NCBI GenBank assembly: GCA_902803155.1
Contig: CADCOU010000214.1
Span: 1 to 5,384, forward strand
From: an uncultured Lachnospiraceae bacterium
GTDB lineage: Bacteria; Bacillota; Clostridia; Lachnospirales; Lachnospiraceae
Length of the DNA: 5,384 nt
Reading direction: 5' to 3'
Shown: piece after piece, positions 5,370 to 5,384 of the stretch
Position numbering within the stretch: the stretch's first letter is position 1
Layout of the letters: each line of letters opens with the position of its first letter
Made by a program: the position numbers and the translations under genes
The notes under the pieces: generated by a model
Seen by the model: the letters and a program-made list of their open reading frames with translations, nothing else
What the model was told of the DNA's origin: nothing
The model's database searches: none

Positions 5370-5384
5370 ATGACAAAGAAAGCA
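5370..5384 (+). CDS. Start of an unidentified gene, truncated by the window edge
   Basis: ATG followed by four codons (MTKKA) reaches the end of the window. AAGGAGG (5356-5362) stands seven bases upstream, an ideal ribosome binding site, and a promoter with an ~88-base leader precedes it. Five residues are not enough to name a product. The gene diverges from the MutS-like gene; the 199 bases between them hold the promoter elements and the palindrome. Confidence 0.7.

Overview
The window looks like chromosomal DNA from a Gram-positive Firmicute, most likely a gut-type Clostridium or Lachnospiraceae relative. The evidence is base composition near one half G+C (by eye), strong AGGAGG ribosome binding sites, a Gram-positive-style PTS Enzyme I, a cytoplasmic GH32 fructosidase and a membrane-anchored MutS-like ATPase of a kind known from Firmicutes. 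The lineage is an inference.

Left part (1-2947, plus strand). The first ~79 bases read in frame 2 as a piece of a GH32 fructosidase. Near base 79 the homology switches abruptly, and in a different frame, to the last third of PTS Enzyme I (ptsI), which ends at 618. This is either a real recombination scar or an assembly chimera. A terminator-like hairpin (649-696) follows. Then come an intact GH32 beta-fructosidase/sucrose-6-phosphate hydrolase (best start 720) and a YjjG/YfnB-type HAD phosphatase, which overlap by ATGA. Together they suggest a small sugar-utilisation unit: fructoside cleavage coupled to a house-cleaning or sugar-phosphate phosphatase, next to PTS sugar uptake.

Middle (2948-3017). 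This is a short convergent intergenic gap with two weak hairpins that may end transcription from either side.

Right part (3018-5170, minus strand). A MutS-related ATPase with two membrane segments is followed 41 bases downstream by a 161-residue acidic, aromatic-rich orphan protein. The orphan has a tight CxCx3CxxC cluster and a near-perfect Shine-Dalgarno sequence. The spacing suggests one operon.

Right edge (5171-5384). A divergent upstream region holds a good sigma-A-like promoter reading rightward, a leader with a 22-bp imperfect palindrome built on GGTACC, a strong RBS and the first five codons of a truncated gene (MTKKA...).

There is no rRNA, tRNA, CRISPR array or insertion sequence. 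No clear undescribed multi-gene system stands out. The best leads are the GH32/ptsI junction, the Cys-cluster orphan paired with the membrane MutS-like ATPase, and the palindromic leader.
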